Shown piece by piece: positions 31,201 through 40,491 of a DNA stretch of 64,000 nucleotides (its first letter is position 1; each line of letters begins with the position of its first letter). The stretch comes from Smithellaceae bacterium (GTDB taxonomy: Bacteria > Desulfobacterota > Syntrophia > Syntrophales > Smithellaceae). The notes below the pieces were generated by a model. The model did not search any database and was not told the origin of the DNA. It saw only the letters and a program-made list of their open reading frames with translations. The stretch is taken from NCBI GenBank assembly GCA_030690945.1, contig JAUYFM010000024.1:1-64000 (forward strand), in the 5' to 3' direction. The position numbers and the translations under genes are program-made.

Positions 31201-32454
31201 CTAAAGCATTTCTATCGCGGTCGCCATCGATACCCCGCCGCCTCCGCACAGGGTGGCCAGTCCAAGGGTTTTGCCCTGTTTTTGCATGGCATGGATAAGC
31301 GTAACCATGATTCTGCATCCGGTAGATCCCACCGGATGTCCGAGACCGATACCGCTGCCGTTGATATTGGTAATTTCACGGTTTAAACCAAGCTCCTTTT
31401 CACAACCAAGATACTGACCGGCAAACGCTTCATTGACTTCAATCAGCTCAAAAGCATCCAGGGTAAGACGCGGGTCGTTTTTGAGCAGGTTTTTCACGGC
31501 TGGAACCGGGCTTAAGCCCATCACCGAAGGATGGCAACCACCACGTCCGGAGGAACGTATCCTGGCGATTGGTTTCAATCCTAATTCCTTGGCTTTTTCG
31601 GCCGACATGATAATCATGGCTGAAGCGCCATCGTTAAGCCCGGAGGAGTTGCCGGCCGTAACCTTGCCAACCTTAGGGATAAATCCCGGTGGTAATGCCT
31701 GTAATTGTTCCATGGTTAACCCGGGACGGAAATGTTCATCCTTGTCGAAGATGATGGGCGGTTTGCCTTTTTTCTGCGGGATCTCAATCGGCACGATTTC
31801 GTCTTTGAAGTCGCCATTTTTGGTGGCGCGCTCGACATTGTTATGGCTGCGCAGGGCAACCTCATCCATTTCCTGGCGGCTGATGTTCAAAAGCTGGGCG
31901 ATAAGTTCCGTGGTATGGCCCATGATATAGGGTTTGCCCTTTAAACTTTCGAAAGGCTGGCCTGATTTGACGGGACCATCGTCGAGCAATGGCATGACAT
32001 ATGAGCCGCAATGTAATGCGCGGATCATAGAATCCACAAAAACGCTGTCCTGAAGACGGCAACCCCAACGGGCGTCAAAACTGACATAAGGTGTGCCGGA
32101 CATATGCTCAACGCCGCCTGCTAAAATGATATCAGCCATATCGGCTTTGATCATGGCCGCGCCGCTCAGTACGGCTTCCATGCCTGAAATACAGACACGA
32201 TTCAGCGTAACAGCGGTCACGCTTTCCGGAATACCGGCCAAAAGAGCTCCTACACGAGCAACATTAAGTGTATTACAGGATTCAAGGCAACAGCCGAATC
32301 GGACATCATCAATCATGATCGGGTCTATCCCGGCACGTTTAACGGCTTCCTTCATGACGACGGCCGCAATGCGGGCCCCGATCATTTCCTTCAATGCGCC
32401 ACCGAATGTTCCTATAGCTGTCCTGCACGCTGATACAATAACCACATCTTTCAT
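31201..32454 (-). CDS. Thiolase (acetyl-CoA acetyltransferase family)
   Basis: 417 aa. Starts VVIVSACRTAIGTFGGALKEM. The acylated cysteine lies in LNRVCISGMEAV, the second-site histidine context in VNEAFAGQYL, and the C-terminal GHPVGSTGCR and CGGGGVSMATA carry the remaining catalytic His and Cys. It is longer than a standard biosynthetic thiolase (about 390) because of a 15-20 residue insertion around SFDARWGCRLQDSVFVDSMIRAL. Carries out acyl-CoA plus acetyl-CoA condensation or cleavage, as in fatty or aromatic acid degradation. GGAG SD on the minus strand. 125 bp after an NMO-type gene of the same orientation. Confidence 0.9.
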   Translation of the reverse strand: MKDVVIVSACRTAIGTFGGALKEMIGARIAAVVMKEAVKRAGIDPIMIDDVRFGCCLESCNTLNVARVGALLAGIPESVTAVTLNRVCISGMEAVLSGAAMIKADMADIILAGGVEHMSGTPYVSFDARWGCRLQDSVFVDSMIRALHCGSYVMPLLDDGPVKSGQPFESLKGKPYIMGHTTELIAQLLNISRQEMDEVALRSHNNVERATKNGDFKDEIVPIEIPQKKGKPPIIFDKDEHFRPGLTMEQLQALPPGFIPKVGKVTAGNSSGLNDGASAMIIMSAEKAKELGLKPIARIRSSGRGGCHPSVMGLSPVPAVKNLLKNDPRLTLDAFELIEVNEAFAGQYLGCEKELGLNREITNINGSGIGLGHPVGSTGCRIMVTLIHAMQKQGKTLGLATLCGGGGVSMATAIEML

Positions 32455-32579
32455 CGTATAATCTCCTTTCTAAGTGGAACGACATTCCTCGATTTACCGA
32501 CCTCCCCCCGATCATTGTACCAACATGTTAAGAGTTCGGCCATTTTGAGGATTCCTGCTCTATCCTGGATGAATAAAAG

Positions 32580-33692
32580 TTAGGCCAGTAATTTTGTCTG
32601 AACACTCCTGAGAATATTTTCGGCATCCTTGACGATAGACTGCACCATGTCGTTGACTTTAGGCATATCATTAATACGCTGCGCCGCTTCTCCGGCAGCC
32701 ATCATCGCTTTTGTCTTGTCACCATCGCAAACGGCTTTGATGGACTCAATCTCAAATTGGATGAGAGACATATCAATCGTTGTATAATCGTCGGGGATTC
32801 CGAGAAAAACACCTGGTGATTTTTGCAACGTGTTTTTGGCGTGTTCGTCGCTGCGAGCATTTTTCAGCCAGCGGGCAGGTCCGACAAAACCACGGGCAAC
32901 CAGCGTTCCACGGTCACCGGCAGCAACAACACCTTCCTTCCAGATCTGGTGGAAATCGCTTTCCTGTGTTGCCAGAAAGCGTGTTCCCATTTGCGCGCCG
33001 TCTGCGCCGAGAACCAGGGCTGCGGCCAGCGTCTTGCCGTCGCAGTATCCACCGGCGCCTGCCACCAGGGTTTTATCGTCGGAAACCGCTTCGACTACGG
33101 CGGGCAGCAGAATCATTGAATGCACGGGCTCCCAGGAGGTATGGAATCCGCCTTCATGTCCGGAGGCCACAATGACATCCACGCCTGCCTTTTTACAACG
33201 CAAAGCTCCTTTCACGGAAGGAACAACATGCATCCAGATAAATCCCGCATTTTTAATCTTGTCCTTCCAACCGACCGGGTCACCGGCGGATGTGAAGATT
33301 ACTTTAAAATACTTTTTCATGTCTGGATTCTCTTCACGAACCCGGATGGCCGTGTCTATCATGATATGCGAATACTTGACGAGTTCCGCCGACACCATAA
33401 CGTTTATTCCGAATACGCCTCCTTTATCCTTGACTAAGCGATAGGTGCGTTTTAACAGCTTCTCCAGGACGGTGGCCATGTCATCCTCCCGGGTCGCTTC
33501 CGCAGTTTCCACAAAAGCATTGTAAATCCAAGGTTGATCGTCCTTGTTAAAAAGACCGCTCGTCGAAAGCAATCCCAGAACGCCTGCATTGGCCGAGGCC
33601 ACGCAAAGGTTGTTGTTGCTGAATGGTCCCATGCCCGCCTGGATGATCGGGTATTTTATTCCGGTTAACTCACACAATCTCGATTTAATCAT
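32580..33692 (-). CDS. NAD(P)H-dependent flavin oxidoreductase / nitronate monooxygenase family
   Basis: 370 aa TIM-barrel FMN protein. Begins SRLCELTGIKYPIIQAGMGPFSNNNLCVASANAGVLGLLSTSG, with GVFGINVMV, VDVIVASGHEGGFHTSWEP, AGAGGYCDGKTLAAALVLGADGAQMGTRFLATQE and a C-terminal helical lid. These are the 2-nitropropane dioxygenase/FabK-like signatures. In an anaerobe a monooxygenase role is unlikely; an enoyl-CoA or other reductase role is more plausible, and the thiolase neighbour supports acyl-CoA metabolism. SD GGAGGG on the minus strand. Confidence 0.85.
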   Translation of the reverse strand: MIKSRLCELTGIKYPIIQAGMGPFSNNNLCVASANAGVLGLLSTSGLFNKDDQPWIYNAFVETAEATREDDMATVLEKLLKRTYRLVKDKGGVFGINVMVSAELVKYSHIMIDTAIRVREENPDMKKYFKVIFTSAGDPVGWKDKIKNAGFIWMHVVPSVKGALRCKKAGVDVIVASGHEGGFHTSWEPVHSMILLPAVVEAVSDDKTLVAGAGGYCDGKTLAAALVLGADGAQMGTRFLATQESDFHQIWKEGVVAAGDRGTLVARGFVGPARWLKNARSDEHAKNTLQKSPGVFLGIPDDYTTIDMSLIQFEIESIKAVCDGDKTKAMMAAGEAAQRINDMPKVNDMVQSIVKDAENILRSVQTKLLA

Positions 33693-33855
33693 AATTATCC
33701 CTCCATTTAATTTTTGTTATGAAATTTCTTTTCGGATTTCCTATGCCGTAAGTATGAAAATATATCAATAAATAGTTTCGTCAATGGATAATAATTAATT
33801 ATTTAAATAGCAACTATGATGAAACCGTAAAGGACCCATGCCGCATTCCACATAT

Positions 33856-33888
33856 AAAAAGCCCGTTCCTTGCCGGAGCGGGCTTTTT
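33856..33888 (-). terminator. Bidirectional terminator downstream of tRNA-Asn
   Basis: AAAAAGCCCGTTCC and GGAGCGGGCTTTTT form a 14-bp stem with one G-T pair and a 5-nt loop. The A and T runs on each side make it usable in both directions. It lies 4 bp past the tRNA 3' end on the minus strand. Confidence 0.88.
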
Positions 33889-33892
33889 ATTC

Positions 33893-33968
33893 TGGCTCCC
33901 CAGCGCGGACTCGAACCACGGACATGGTGGTTAACAGCCACCCGCTCTACCGACTGAGCTACTGGGGA
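33893..33968 (-). tRNA. tRNA-Asn (anticodon GTT)
   Basis: 76 nt with encoded CCA. Acceptor stem TCCCCAG/CTGGGGA, D loop GTAGCTCAGTCGGTAGAGC, anticodon loop CTGTTAA, T arm GTGGTTCGAGTCCGC. All four stems pair. Confidence 0.97.
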
Positions 33969-34242
33969 ACATATTTGATTTTCAAAGATTCTTCTTGCCC
34001 TTAGCCCGATAATGATAAACAGACTCAAGCTGCTAAAGAAAATTTTCAGCGGCTACATAATACAAGACGAGGCGGATGTCAACAACTTCAATAAAATAAT
34101 TACTGAAAGTAAGAAAGACCTAAACAAATTGAATTTCATGAAAAAATCAGTCGTCAAAACGACAATTTCAAAGAAATTCATCATTATCTTGCCTCAAAAT
34201 CCGGGATGCGATATAAACGCAAATCAAAAATTGGGATGTCCG

Positions 34243-35394
34243 ATGAGAAAGAAACCCGGCAGTCAGGCAAAACTGAAAAAAGATGTATTGGAACAAAGCC
34301 TTTGCACCGGCTGCGGGGCCTGTGTCGGTCTGTGTCCGTATCAGGTTGTTTACCGTGACCGGACGGTGCAGCTTCATGACTGCGATCTGACTGACGGGAA
34401 ATGCTACGCATTTTGCCCCCGGACGCCTGCCGACTACGGACAAATTCGGGAAAGTCTCTTTGATGTCAGTGATGTAACGCCGGAAATTGGTGCGGTAAAA
34501 GGGTATCATTTATCGAGGGCTGCCGATCCTGCATTGCGTGCGAAAGCCCAGCATGGCGGCACGGTGACGGCCCTTCTGGGAGTTGCTATGGCTGAAAGCC
34601 TGATTGATTCCGCCATTGTTTCTTCACGTAACGAGGAATTGGAGCAAGAGGGCAGGCTGGTTGAAGCTAAAAGTCAGTTGTGCGATTATGCGAAAAGCAA
34701 GTTTACGGTATCTCCTACAGTGGCCGCTTTCAATCGGCTGATGGGCGACACGGCTGGAAAAGTCGGTGTCGTGACGACGCCCTGTCAGGCGCTGGCTCTG
34801 GCAAAAATGAAGACGGCAAGAATAAATGATGACGGTAAAATCAATCCATTAAATCTGGTGATCGGTTTGTTTTGCGGTTGGACTCTATCGGTCGAAAGCT
34901 TTAATCGCTTGTTGCAGCAATATCAGATATCCCCTGAAGCGGTTACCGGCATGGATATTCCAGCGGGAAAGAATGTTCTGGAAATTTACACGAAGGCATC
35001 TGCGACATCCGTCCCGATGGTTGAGGTGGACGCCTGCGTTCGGACGGCCTGCCGGTATTGTATCGACAGTACGGCGGAGTTTGCCGATCTGTCCGTCGGC
35101 GCGGCGCGTTTCGGCGGTGACTGCGATGAGATGTGCGGCTGGAACCAGATCATTGTGCGATCAGAGTTTGGAAAACAGTTGATGGAACTGGCCGTTGCCC
35201 GGGGCGCGCTGGAAATCCGGGAAGCCCCGGCGTCAGCCTTGCAGGATCTGAAAAACGCGGCGGCGGAAAAAAAGAGAAAAGCATTAAAAAACATTGTTGA
35301 GAAAAGCCGTTCGGTGAAGAATTTGTTGTATCTTTCCAGCGATGATCCGGTGGTGCGAAAATATTTGGATGCCGGGACAAAACAACGGTCATAG
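34243..35394 (+). CDS. FrhB/FdhB-family iron-sulfur flavoprotein (F420-hydrogenase beta-like)
   Basis: 383 aa from MRKKPGSQAKLKKDVLEQ. N-terminal cluster CTGCGACVGLC plus a second cysteine group (CYAFCPR). The FrhB C-terminal domain contains HGGTVTALLGVAMAE, VVTTPCQALALAKM, LVIGLFCGWTLS, ACRYCIDSTAEFADLSVG and CDEMCGWNQIIVR. Proteins of this kind pass electrons between ferredoxin, a flavin and a partner enzyme. It directly precedes iorAB, so it may connect to ferredoxin reduced by the indolepyruvate enzyme; this is inference. An upstream extension to 34012 encodes atypical Lys/Asn-rich sequence and is not included. Confidence 0.82.
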   Translation: MRKKPGSQAKLKKDVLEQSLCTGCGACVGLCPYQVVYRDRTVQLHDCDLTDGKCYAFCPRTPADYGQIRESLFDVSDVTPEIGAVKGYHLSRAADPALRAKAQHGGTVTALLGVAMAESLIDSAIVSSRNEELEQEGRLVEAKSQLCDYAKSKFTVSPTVAAFNRLMGDTAGKVGVVTTPCQALALAKMKTARINDDGKINPLNLVIGLFCGWTLSVESFNRLLQQYQISPEAVTGMDIPAGKNVLEIYTKASATSVPMVEVDACVRTACRYCIDSTAEFADLSVGAARFGGDCDEMCGWNQIIVRSEFGKQLMELAVARGALEIREAPASALQDLKNAAAEKKRKALKNIVEKSRSVKNLLYLSSDDPVVRKYLDAGTKQRS

Positions 35395-35416
35395 GTAATG
35401 GTGTCATAACAAAGAA

Positions 35417-35507
35417 TGTCATTCCGAATCCCGCGAAAGCGGGGTGAGGAATCTTAAGGTTCCTAATTTATTGAGAACAAGATTTCTCGCTTCGCTTCGA
35501 AATGACA
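35417..35507. repeat. TGTCATT...AATGACA interspersed repeat
   Basis: TGTCATTCCGAATCC...GAGGAATCTT on the left and AAGATTTCTCGCTTCGCTTCG-AAATGACA on the right: an inverted repeat of the common 'GTCATTNCGA...AATGAC' kind, between the FrhB-like gene and iorA. Related to the copies at 40143-40455. Confidence 0.6.
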
Positions 35508-35563
35508 GAATGGAAGAATTTTTCTGAAGAAGCGGAATTTGAATAAAGAGAGAATTTGATTTC

Positions 35564-37492
35564 ATGACAAAATTATTGTCACCCGCTAAATCAAAGGTAT
35601 TATTTCTGGGCAACGAAGCGATTGCGCGCGGCGCGCTGGAAGCGGGCGTTTCGGTGGCCACGGGCTATCCGGGGACGCCGTCGTCCGAGGTGATCGAATC
35701 CCTGGCGCATGTCGCCTCCGAACGAAACCTGTATGTGGAATGGTCGGTCAACGAAAAAGTGGCCCTCGAAGTGGCCGCCGCCGCGTCCTTTGCAGGCCTT
35801 CGTTCGATGGCTGTCATGAAACAAAACGGTGTGAATGTAGCATCGGATTTCCTTCTGCATTTGACCGCGTCGGGGACGCGTGGAGGGCTGGTGCTGGTTT
35901 CCTGCGAAGATCCGGGCGCGCTCTCCAGCGTCAATGAAGGGGAATCACGCTATTTCGCGCGGATGCTGGAAATGCCGCTTCTGGAACCGTCCGATTTTCA
36001 GGAAGCCAAAGACCTGACAAAGTGGGCGTTTGAATTATCGGAACAAATCGGCAATGTCGTGATGCTGCGATCGGTTACGCGCATGTCGCACGCGAGCGGC
36101 AATGTGATTTGCGGAAAACTGCCGGTAAAAAGCCGGAAAGCTCACTTTGAATATGATGGATCGGTCATGGATTCGAGCCGCGGGCCGATGATCAGCACGC
36201 CGGTTGTGGCTAAACATCTGCTGCATCAGGAAAAACTCAAAGATATCGAGGCGCTGTTTGAGAAAAGTCCTTTTAACCGGTATGTCGGCCCGGGAAAACC
36301 AGAATTACTCATAATCACCAGCAGCGCCTGTTTTCTTTATGCCGAAGAAGCCGTCGAGATGCTGGGACTGCAAAAGCGTGTAGGGATTTTAAAACTGGGG
36401 ACGACCTGGCCTTTGCCGCCTAAGCTGCTTGAAAAACACTTGCGCAAGACGAAGAAGATTTTGATTGTCGAAGAAGTGCTGCCGTTTCTTGAAGAAAACG
36501 TGAAGGTTCTGGCTGCAAGTCTTGTAAGCCGGATCGGCATCAATACATTTTACGGTAAATACGATGAAATGCTGCCGTCCGCAGGCGAACTCAATCCGGA
36601 TATTGTCGCCGCCGCGCTGTGTCATATTTTAAAGGTAAAGCGCAAAACGCTTCCGGCTAACTATCTCAACGACTCTCAGAAGGCCGCCGCGCTGATTCCC
36701 GTGCGCGAACAAACGTTTTGCGCCGGGTGTCCGCACCGCGCGTCGTTCTGGAATATTCACAACGCCATCGCGCTCGACGGCCGTAAAGGTTTTGTTTGCG
36801 GAGATATCGGCTGTTATTCAATGGCAGCCCTGTCGCCCGCGACAGGCTATCACACGATGCCTACGCTCCATTCGATGGGCTCCGGCACAGGACTGGCGAG
36901 CGGTTTTGCCAAACTGGCTCAGTTCGGCCTCGATCAACCGATTCTGACGGTTTGCGGGGATTCCACTTTTTATCATGCGGTGATTCCAGCGCTGATCAAC
37001 GCGCAGCACAACCGCGCGGACATTACGTTTATTGTGCTGGACAATGCCGGTACAGCCATGACGGGATTTCAGCCGCATCCGGGCCTCGCGATCAGTGCGA
37101 TGAAAGAGGTGGTTCCCGCCGTGGACATAGCGGCGATTTGCTCCGCCATCGGCGCTAAAGTGGCGGTAAGCGATCCGTTTGACCTGGAGACGACTGGTAA
37201 AATTCTGACCTCGTTTCTGGCCGATAAAGGATTGCTCAAGGTGTTGATCCTGCGTCAGGCCTGCGCGCTCAGCCCCGAGAAAAAGGGAAAGAAAATATTT
37301 GACGTGAAGGTGAACGAATCTTTGTGTCTGGGCGATGCGTGCGGCTGTAACCGCCTGTGTACGAGGGTTTTCCGCTGTCCGGCGCTTACCTGGGACCGGA
37401 CGACGAAGAAGGCGGTGGTCGATGAGGTTATCTGTGCCGGTTGTGGCGTGTGTGTCTCGATCTGTCCGCAAAAGGCGATCATAAAATTGTAG
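35564..37492 (+). CDS. iorA: Indolepyruvate:ferredoxin oxidoreductase, alpha subunit
   Basis: 642 aa, typical length. N-terminal pyrimidine-binding domain (FLGNEAIARGALEAGVSVATGYPGTPSSEV), central transketolase-like segment, TPP-binding part with FCAGCPHRASFWNI, GDIGCYSMAALSP and VCGDSTFYHAVIPALINAQ, and a C-terminal ferredoxin domain (CLGDACGCNRLCTRVFRC and CAGCGVCVSICPQ). Oxidatively decarboxylates aryl-pyruvates from aromatic amino acids to aryl-acyl-CoA, reducing ferredoxin. In anaerobes the reverse direction can also supply aryl-pyruvates. Its TAG stop is contributed by a palindromic repeat. Confidence 0.93.
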   Translation: MTKLLSPAKSKVLFLGNEAIARGALEAGVSVATGYPGTPSSEVIESLAHVASERNLYVEWSVNEKVALEVAAAASFAGLRSMAVMKQNGVNVASDFLLHLTASGTRGGLVLVSCEDPGALSSVNEGESRYFARMLEMPLLEPSDFQEAKDLTKWAFELSEQIGNVVMLRSVTRMSHASGNVICGKLPVKSRKAHFEYDGSVMDSSRGPMISTPVVAKHLLHQEKLKDIEALFEKSPFNRYVGPGKPELLIITSSACFLYAEEAVEMLGLQKRVGILKLGTTWPLPPKLLEKHLRKTKKILIVEEVLPFLEENVKVLAASLVSRIGINTFYGKYDEMLPSAGELNPDIVAAALCHILKVKRKTLPANYLNDSQKAAALIPVREQTFCAGCPHRASFWNIHNAIALDGRKGFVCGDIGCYSMAALSPATGYHTMPTLHSMGSGTGLASGFAKLAQFGLDQPILTVCGDSTFYHAVIPALINAQHNRADITFIVLDNAGTAMTGFQPHPGLAISAMKEVVPAVDIAAICSAIGAKVAVSDPFDLETTGKILTSFLADKGLLKVLILRQACALSPEKKGKKIFDVKVNESLCLGDACGCNRLCTRVFRCPALTWDRTTKKAVVDEVICAGCGVCVSICPQKAIIKL

Positions 37493-37516
37493 GGAACGGT
37501 CGCGACCGTTCCCTAC
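37489..37516. repeat. Perfect 28-bp GTAGGG palindrome at the iorA stop
   Basis: Half-site GTAGGGAACGGTCG followed by its exact reverse complement, identical to the core at 22473-22500. Bases 37490-37492 (TAG) are the iorA stop codon. The following GGAG serves as SD of iorB, so the repeat sits inside the operon without disrupting it. Confidence 0.85.
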
Positions 37517-37528
37517 GGAGAAGTGGAA

Positions 37529-38143
37529 ATGAAAAGAACACGGCAGAAGGAAACAAAAAACCTGATCCTTACCGGTGTGGGAGGTCAGGGCAACGTCATG
37601 GCCTCAAGGACGCTGGCGGGCATGCTGGTGGATGCGGGCTATATCGTCACCATCGGCGAGACGTTCGGCATGTCGCAGCGCGGCGGCTCAGTCATGAGCC
37701 ATCTGCGTATTTCACCCGATTCGGTTAAAAGCCCGCAGATTCCCCGTGGTGAGGCGGATGTGATCGTGGCGCTTGAGCCACTTGAAGCGCTACGTGTTCT
37801 CACGGTTTACGGCAATCCGCAGGTCTGCGTGTTGTCCAATGCACGACCCGCTTATCCCATCGGTGTAATCACAGGCGAGCTTTCCTATCCATCGGGAGAA
37901 AATATCCAGGTGGCGTTTCAGCGATTATCGAAAGCCTTCTGGATCATTGATGCGACATCGGCGGCGCTTGCGCTTGGTAATCCCGTTTTGAGCAACATTG
38001 TGATGATCGGGGCGCTGGCCAAAACCGGCCTTTTACCCATCGACCGCCGGATGTTTGAAAAAGAGATCAAAAAAACGCTTGCTGCGGATAAATGCGCCGT
38101 GAATTTAAAGGCATATGATGCCGGTGGCGGAATGATCAAATAA
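37529..38143 (+). CDS. iorB: Indolepyruvate:ferredoxin oxidoreductase, beta subunit
   Basis: 204 aa. Gamma-domain pattern of 2-oxoacid oxidoreductases: NLILTGVGGQGNVMASRTLAGMLVDAGY, ETFGMSQRGGSVMSHLRIS, ADVIVALEPLEALRVL and MIGALAKTGLLPID. Forms a heterodimer with IorA. ATG 37529 has GGAG eight bases upstream. A GTG two codons earlier is less likely. The intergenic space is only the palindromic repeat and the SD. Confidence 0.93.
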   Translation: MKRTRQKETKNLILTGVGGQGNVMASRTLAGMLVDAGYIVTIGETFGMSQRGGSVMSHLRISPDSVKSPQIPRGEADVIVALEPLEALRVLTVYGNPQVCVLSNARPAYPIGVITGELSYPSGENIQVAFQRLSKAFWIIDATSAALALGNPVLSNIVMIGALAKTGLLPIDRRMFEKEIKKTLAADKCAVNLKAYDAGGGMIK

Positions 38144-38207
38144 TGGTTGACGATCCGCCATTGAAACTTATATTACAAATCCTACGTCATTGCCGAGGTG
38201 AAATTTC

Positions 38208-39416
38208 ATGGCGAATATTTATTCAGCGATTAAAGTGAGCGAACATGTTTACTGGGTGGGAGCCATTGACTGGTCGATCCGCGATTTCCACGGTTACACC
38301 ACGCCTCACGGCAGCACCTACAACGCCTACCTGGTGATGGCGGGCAAGATAACACTTATTGATACGGTCAAAGCGCCGTTTATGGATGAAATGCTGGCGA
38401 GGGTCGCGTCTGTGGTTGATCCGTCGAAAATTGATTATATCGTCTCCAATCATTCCGAGCAGGATCATTCCGGCTGTCTTTTGGAGGTTGTCGACCGGGT
38501 GAAGCCGGAAAAAGTTTTTGCTTCCGTCATGGGCGTGAAAAATCTGAAAGACATTTTCCACTCCGATTACAACATTCAGCCCGTAAAAGACGGTGAAACA
38601 CTCAGCCTGGGCAATATGGATTTGAAATTTATGGAAACCCGGATGATTCACTGGCCGGATTCCATGTTTTCGTATTTGCAAAAAGACGGTGTGCTGTTTT
38701 CGCAGGATGCTTTCGGTATGCACCTGGCGACACTGGAGCGTTTTGCCGATGAGCTGCCAGCAGATATGCTGGAATACGAAGCTGCGACTTACTACGCCAA
38801 TATCGTGCTGCCTTATTCGCCGGTCGTGCTTAAAGCGCTGGAAAAGGTAGCGGCAACCGGTTGGGCGATCAAAATCTTCGCGCCGGATCACGGGCCGGTC
38901 TGGAGAAAAGACCTCGGATTTATTATCGATCTTTATAAAAAGTGGGCCGAGCAGAAACCGGCCAACAAGGCGGTTGTCGTTTACGCGACGATGTGGCATT
39001 CGACGGAAATGATGGCCAAGGCGATTGCCGAATCGCTGGCGCGGGAAGGTGTTCGGGTGAAACTTTTGTCCATAAATGATGTGCATCGCAGCGAAGTGGT
39101 TTATGAAGTGCTGGGTGCGGGCGCGCTGATTGTTGGATCGTCCACACTGAACAACAACATGCTGCCGCAGATGGCGGACGTCATGACCTATCTGAAAGGA
39201 TTGAAGCCCGCTAATCTGATTGGCGCGGCTTTCGGTTCCTTCGGTTGGAGCGGCGAGTCGGTCAAGGGACTGGAGGCGATTCTCAAAGAGATGAAAGTGG
39301 ATATCGTTGCCGAGACGATTTCCGTCAAGCATGTTCCGGCAAAGGACGTTCTCGAAAAATGTTCCGAGTTGGGTAAAGTGATTGCAGCCGAATTGAAAAA
39401 AAGAATTTCCAGGTGA
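38208..39416 (+). CDS. Flavodiiron protein (A-type flavoprotein, FprA/ROO-like)
   Basis: 402 aa. N-terminal metallo-beta-lactamase-like domain with the diiron ligands of the HxExDH type ([10 protein letters not shown]), the later ligand segments [17 protein letters not shown] and [10 protein letters not shown]-terminal flavodoxin domain ([20 protein letters not shown] and [14 protein letters not shown] binding). Reduces oxygen to water, or nitric oxide to nitrous oxide, in anaerobes. A rubredoxin gene 28 bp downstream supplies the expected electron donor and a rubrerythrin gene follows, giving a compact oxidative-stress operon. Confidence 0.93.
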   Translation: MANIYSAIKVSEHVYWVGAIDWSIRDFHGYTTPHGSTYNAYLVMAGKITLIDTVKAPFMDEMLARVASVVDPSKIDYIVSNHSEQDHSGCLLEVVDRVKPEKVFASVMGVKNLKDIFHSDYNIQPVKDGETLSLGNMDLKFMETRMIHWPDSMFSYLQKDGVLFSQDAFGMHLATLERFADELPADMLEYEAATYYANIVLPYSPVVLKALEKVAATGWAIKIFAPDHGPVWRKDLGFIIDLYKKWAEQKPANKAVVVYATMWHSTEMMAKAIAESLAREGVRVKLLSINDVHRSEVVYEVLGAGALIVGSSTLNNNMLPQMADVMTYLKGLKPANLIGAAFGSFGWSGESVKGLEAILKEMKVDIVAETISVKHVPAKDVLEKCSELGKVIAAELKKRISR

Positions 39417-39444
39417 AATTTATAATTTTGCAAGGAGGATACAA

Positions 39445-39603
39445 ATGAAGAAATATGTTTGCAGTGTGTGCGGTTATGAATATGATCCGGCCAAGGGAGA
39501 TCCGGAAAGCGGCGTAGCGAAAGGCACGGAGTTCAAGGATTTGCCGGAGGACTGGACTTGTCCTGTTTGCGGCGCAGATAAAAGTGAGTTTGCTCCAGCC
39601 TAA
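39445..39603 (+). CDS. Rubredoxin
   Basis: 52 aa, standard size. [21 protein letters not shown]...[17 protein letters not shown]: the two CxxC(G) knuckles bind one iron, and the WxCPxCG segment is diagnostic. SD AAGGAGG at 39431-39437. Carries electrons to the flavodiiron protein upstream and to rubrerythrin downstream. Confidence 0.96.
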   Translation: MKKYVCSVCGYEYDPAKGDPESGVAKGTEFKDLPEDWTCPVCGADKSEFAPA

Positions 39604-39629
39604 ACCAACTATCCACAGGAGTTTGACGC

Positions 39630-40130
39630 ATGGACGAAAAAATCCGGGATGCCTTGCAGCAGGCCTATGTCGGCGAAGCCAAAGCCGTCCTGAAACTTAA
39701 AATGTATGCCGACAAGGCGGACGAGGAAGGCTACAAACAGATTGCGCGCCTGTTCCGCGTGATCGCGTTTTCCGAAGAGATCCACGGTATGCGAGCGCTC
39801 AGAGTGCTCAAAGAAATTAAGACAACGGAAGAAAATCTGGCCGTCAGTTTTGAATCGGAAAAGGCTGTGGCGGAAATCGCCTACGATAGTTTTGTGAAAA
39901 TGGCTGAGCAGGCAGGGGATAAACCGGCCCTTCTGCATTTCAGCCAGAGCCGCGATGTGGAAGAAACGCACGCCAAGCTCTATAAGCAGGCGATGAATCA
40001 TTTCATGGAGGAGCGCGAAACAGTATATCACGTTTGTAAAGTGTGCGGCTATGTAGCCGACGGCGAGCTGCCGGATGAATGTCCCGTCTGCGGCGCGAAA
40101 AAAGACCAGTTTACAACTTTCGACCAGTGA
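39630..40130 (+). CDS. rbr: Rubrerythrin
   Basis: 166 aa. Ferritin-like four-helix domain with repeated diiron ligands (YVGEAKAVLKL, FSEEIHGMRA, SEKAVAEIAYDSF, RDVEETHAKLYKQA) and a C-terminal rubredoxin-like domain VCKVCGYVADGELPDECPVCGAKKDQF. The first helix carries VGEAKA where many rubrerythrins have GESMA/R. A peroxidase in anaerobes, working with the rubredoxin encoded 26 bp upstream. Last gene of the operon. Confidence 0.93.
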   Translation: MDEKIRDALQQAYVGEAKAVLKLKMYADKADEEGYKQIARLFRVIAFSEEIHGMRALRVLKEIKTTEENLAVSFESEKAVAEIAYDSFVKMAEQAGDKPALLHFSQSRDVEETHAKLYKQAMNHFMEERETVYHVCKVCGYVADGELPDECPVCGAKKDQFTTFDQ

Positions 40131-40142
40131 AGAAACAAATAC

Positions 40143-40455
40143 CGTCATTGCCGGCAACAAAAACTAATGCTGCTCATCGGAGTTGTGAATGGAAGAAACG
40201 ATACTGTCATTGCGAGCAATTTACCCGGAGCTACGCACCGGGTTATTAATGGAAGAAACAAAGCCCGTCATTGCGAGGCGACCCTCGGGAGCCGCCGCGC
40301 CCCCTGACTAGGGGGTGGCAATCTAAAATCATGAGATTGCTTCGCTTTGCTACCCTAAAGGGCACGCGTCGCAATGACCAACTGGAGTATTGTTAGGAGA
40401 CGAATTCTGAAGATTGGAGATTGCTTCGTTCAGGGCTTCGGCTCACCGCAATGAC
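40143..40455. repeat. Cluster of GTCATTGCGAG / CGCAATGAC repeats
   Basis: GTCATTGCGAG occurs at about 40205 and 40266, and CGCAATGAC at 40370 and 40447, together with inverted GAGATTGCTTCG/AATCT segments and direct repeats AATGGAAGAAAC (40188, 40248). This is a widespread bacterial interspersed repeat motif. The 360-bp gap between rubrerythrin and MipA is filled by it, and the last unit runs into the upstream end of the mipA frame. Confidence 0.75.
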
Positions 40456-40491
40456 CCGTTCAGGTATTTTGAAAGGATTAGGAGTACGATG

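Noticed and set aside
34012-34242. N-terminal extension of the FrhB-like protein
   Set aside because: Lys/Asn-rich AT-heavy sequence unlike the family; homologues of this type begin shortly before the first cysteine cluster.
38223-39332. Long minus-strand reading frame (369 codons) opposite the flavodiiron gene
   Set aside because: The plus-strand protein has all catalytic motifs; the antisense frame is His/Arg-rich with no family resemblance, a codon-bias shadow.
40143-40455. Small genes in the rubrerythrin-mipA gap
   Set aside because: Frames there are built from GTCATTGCGAG-type repeats, with no SD or protein features.
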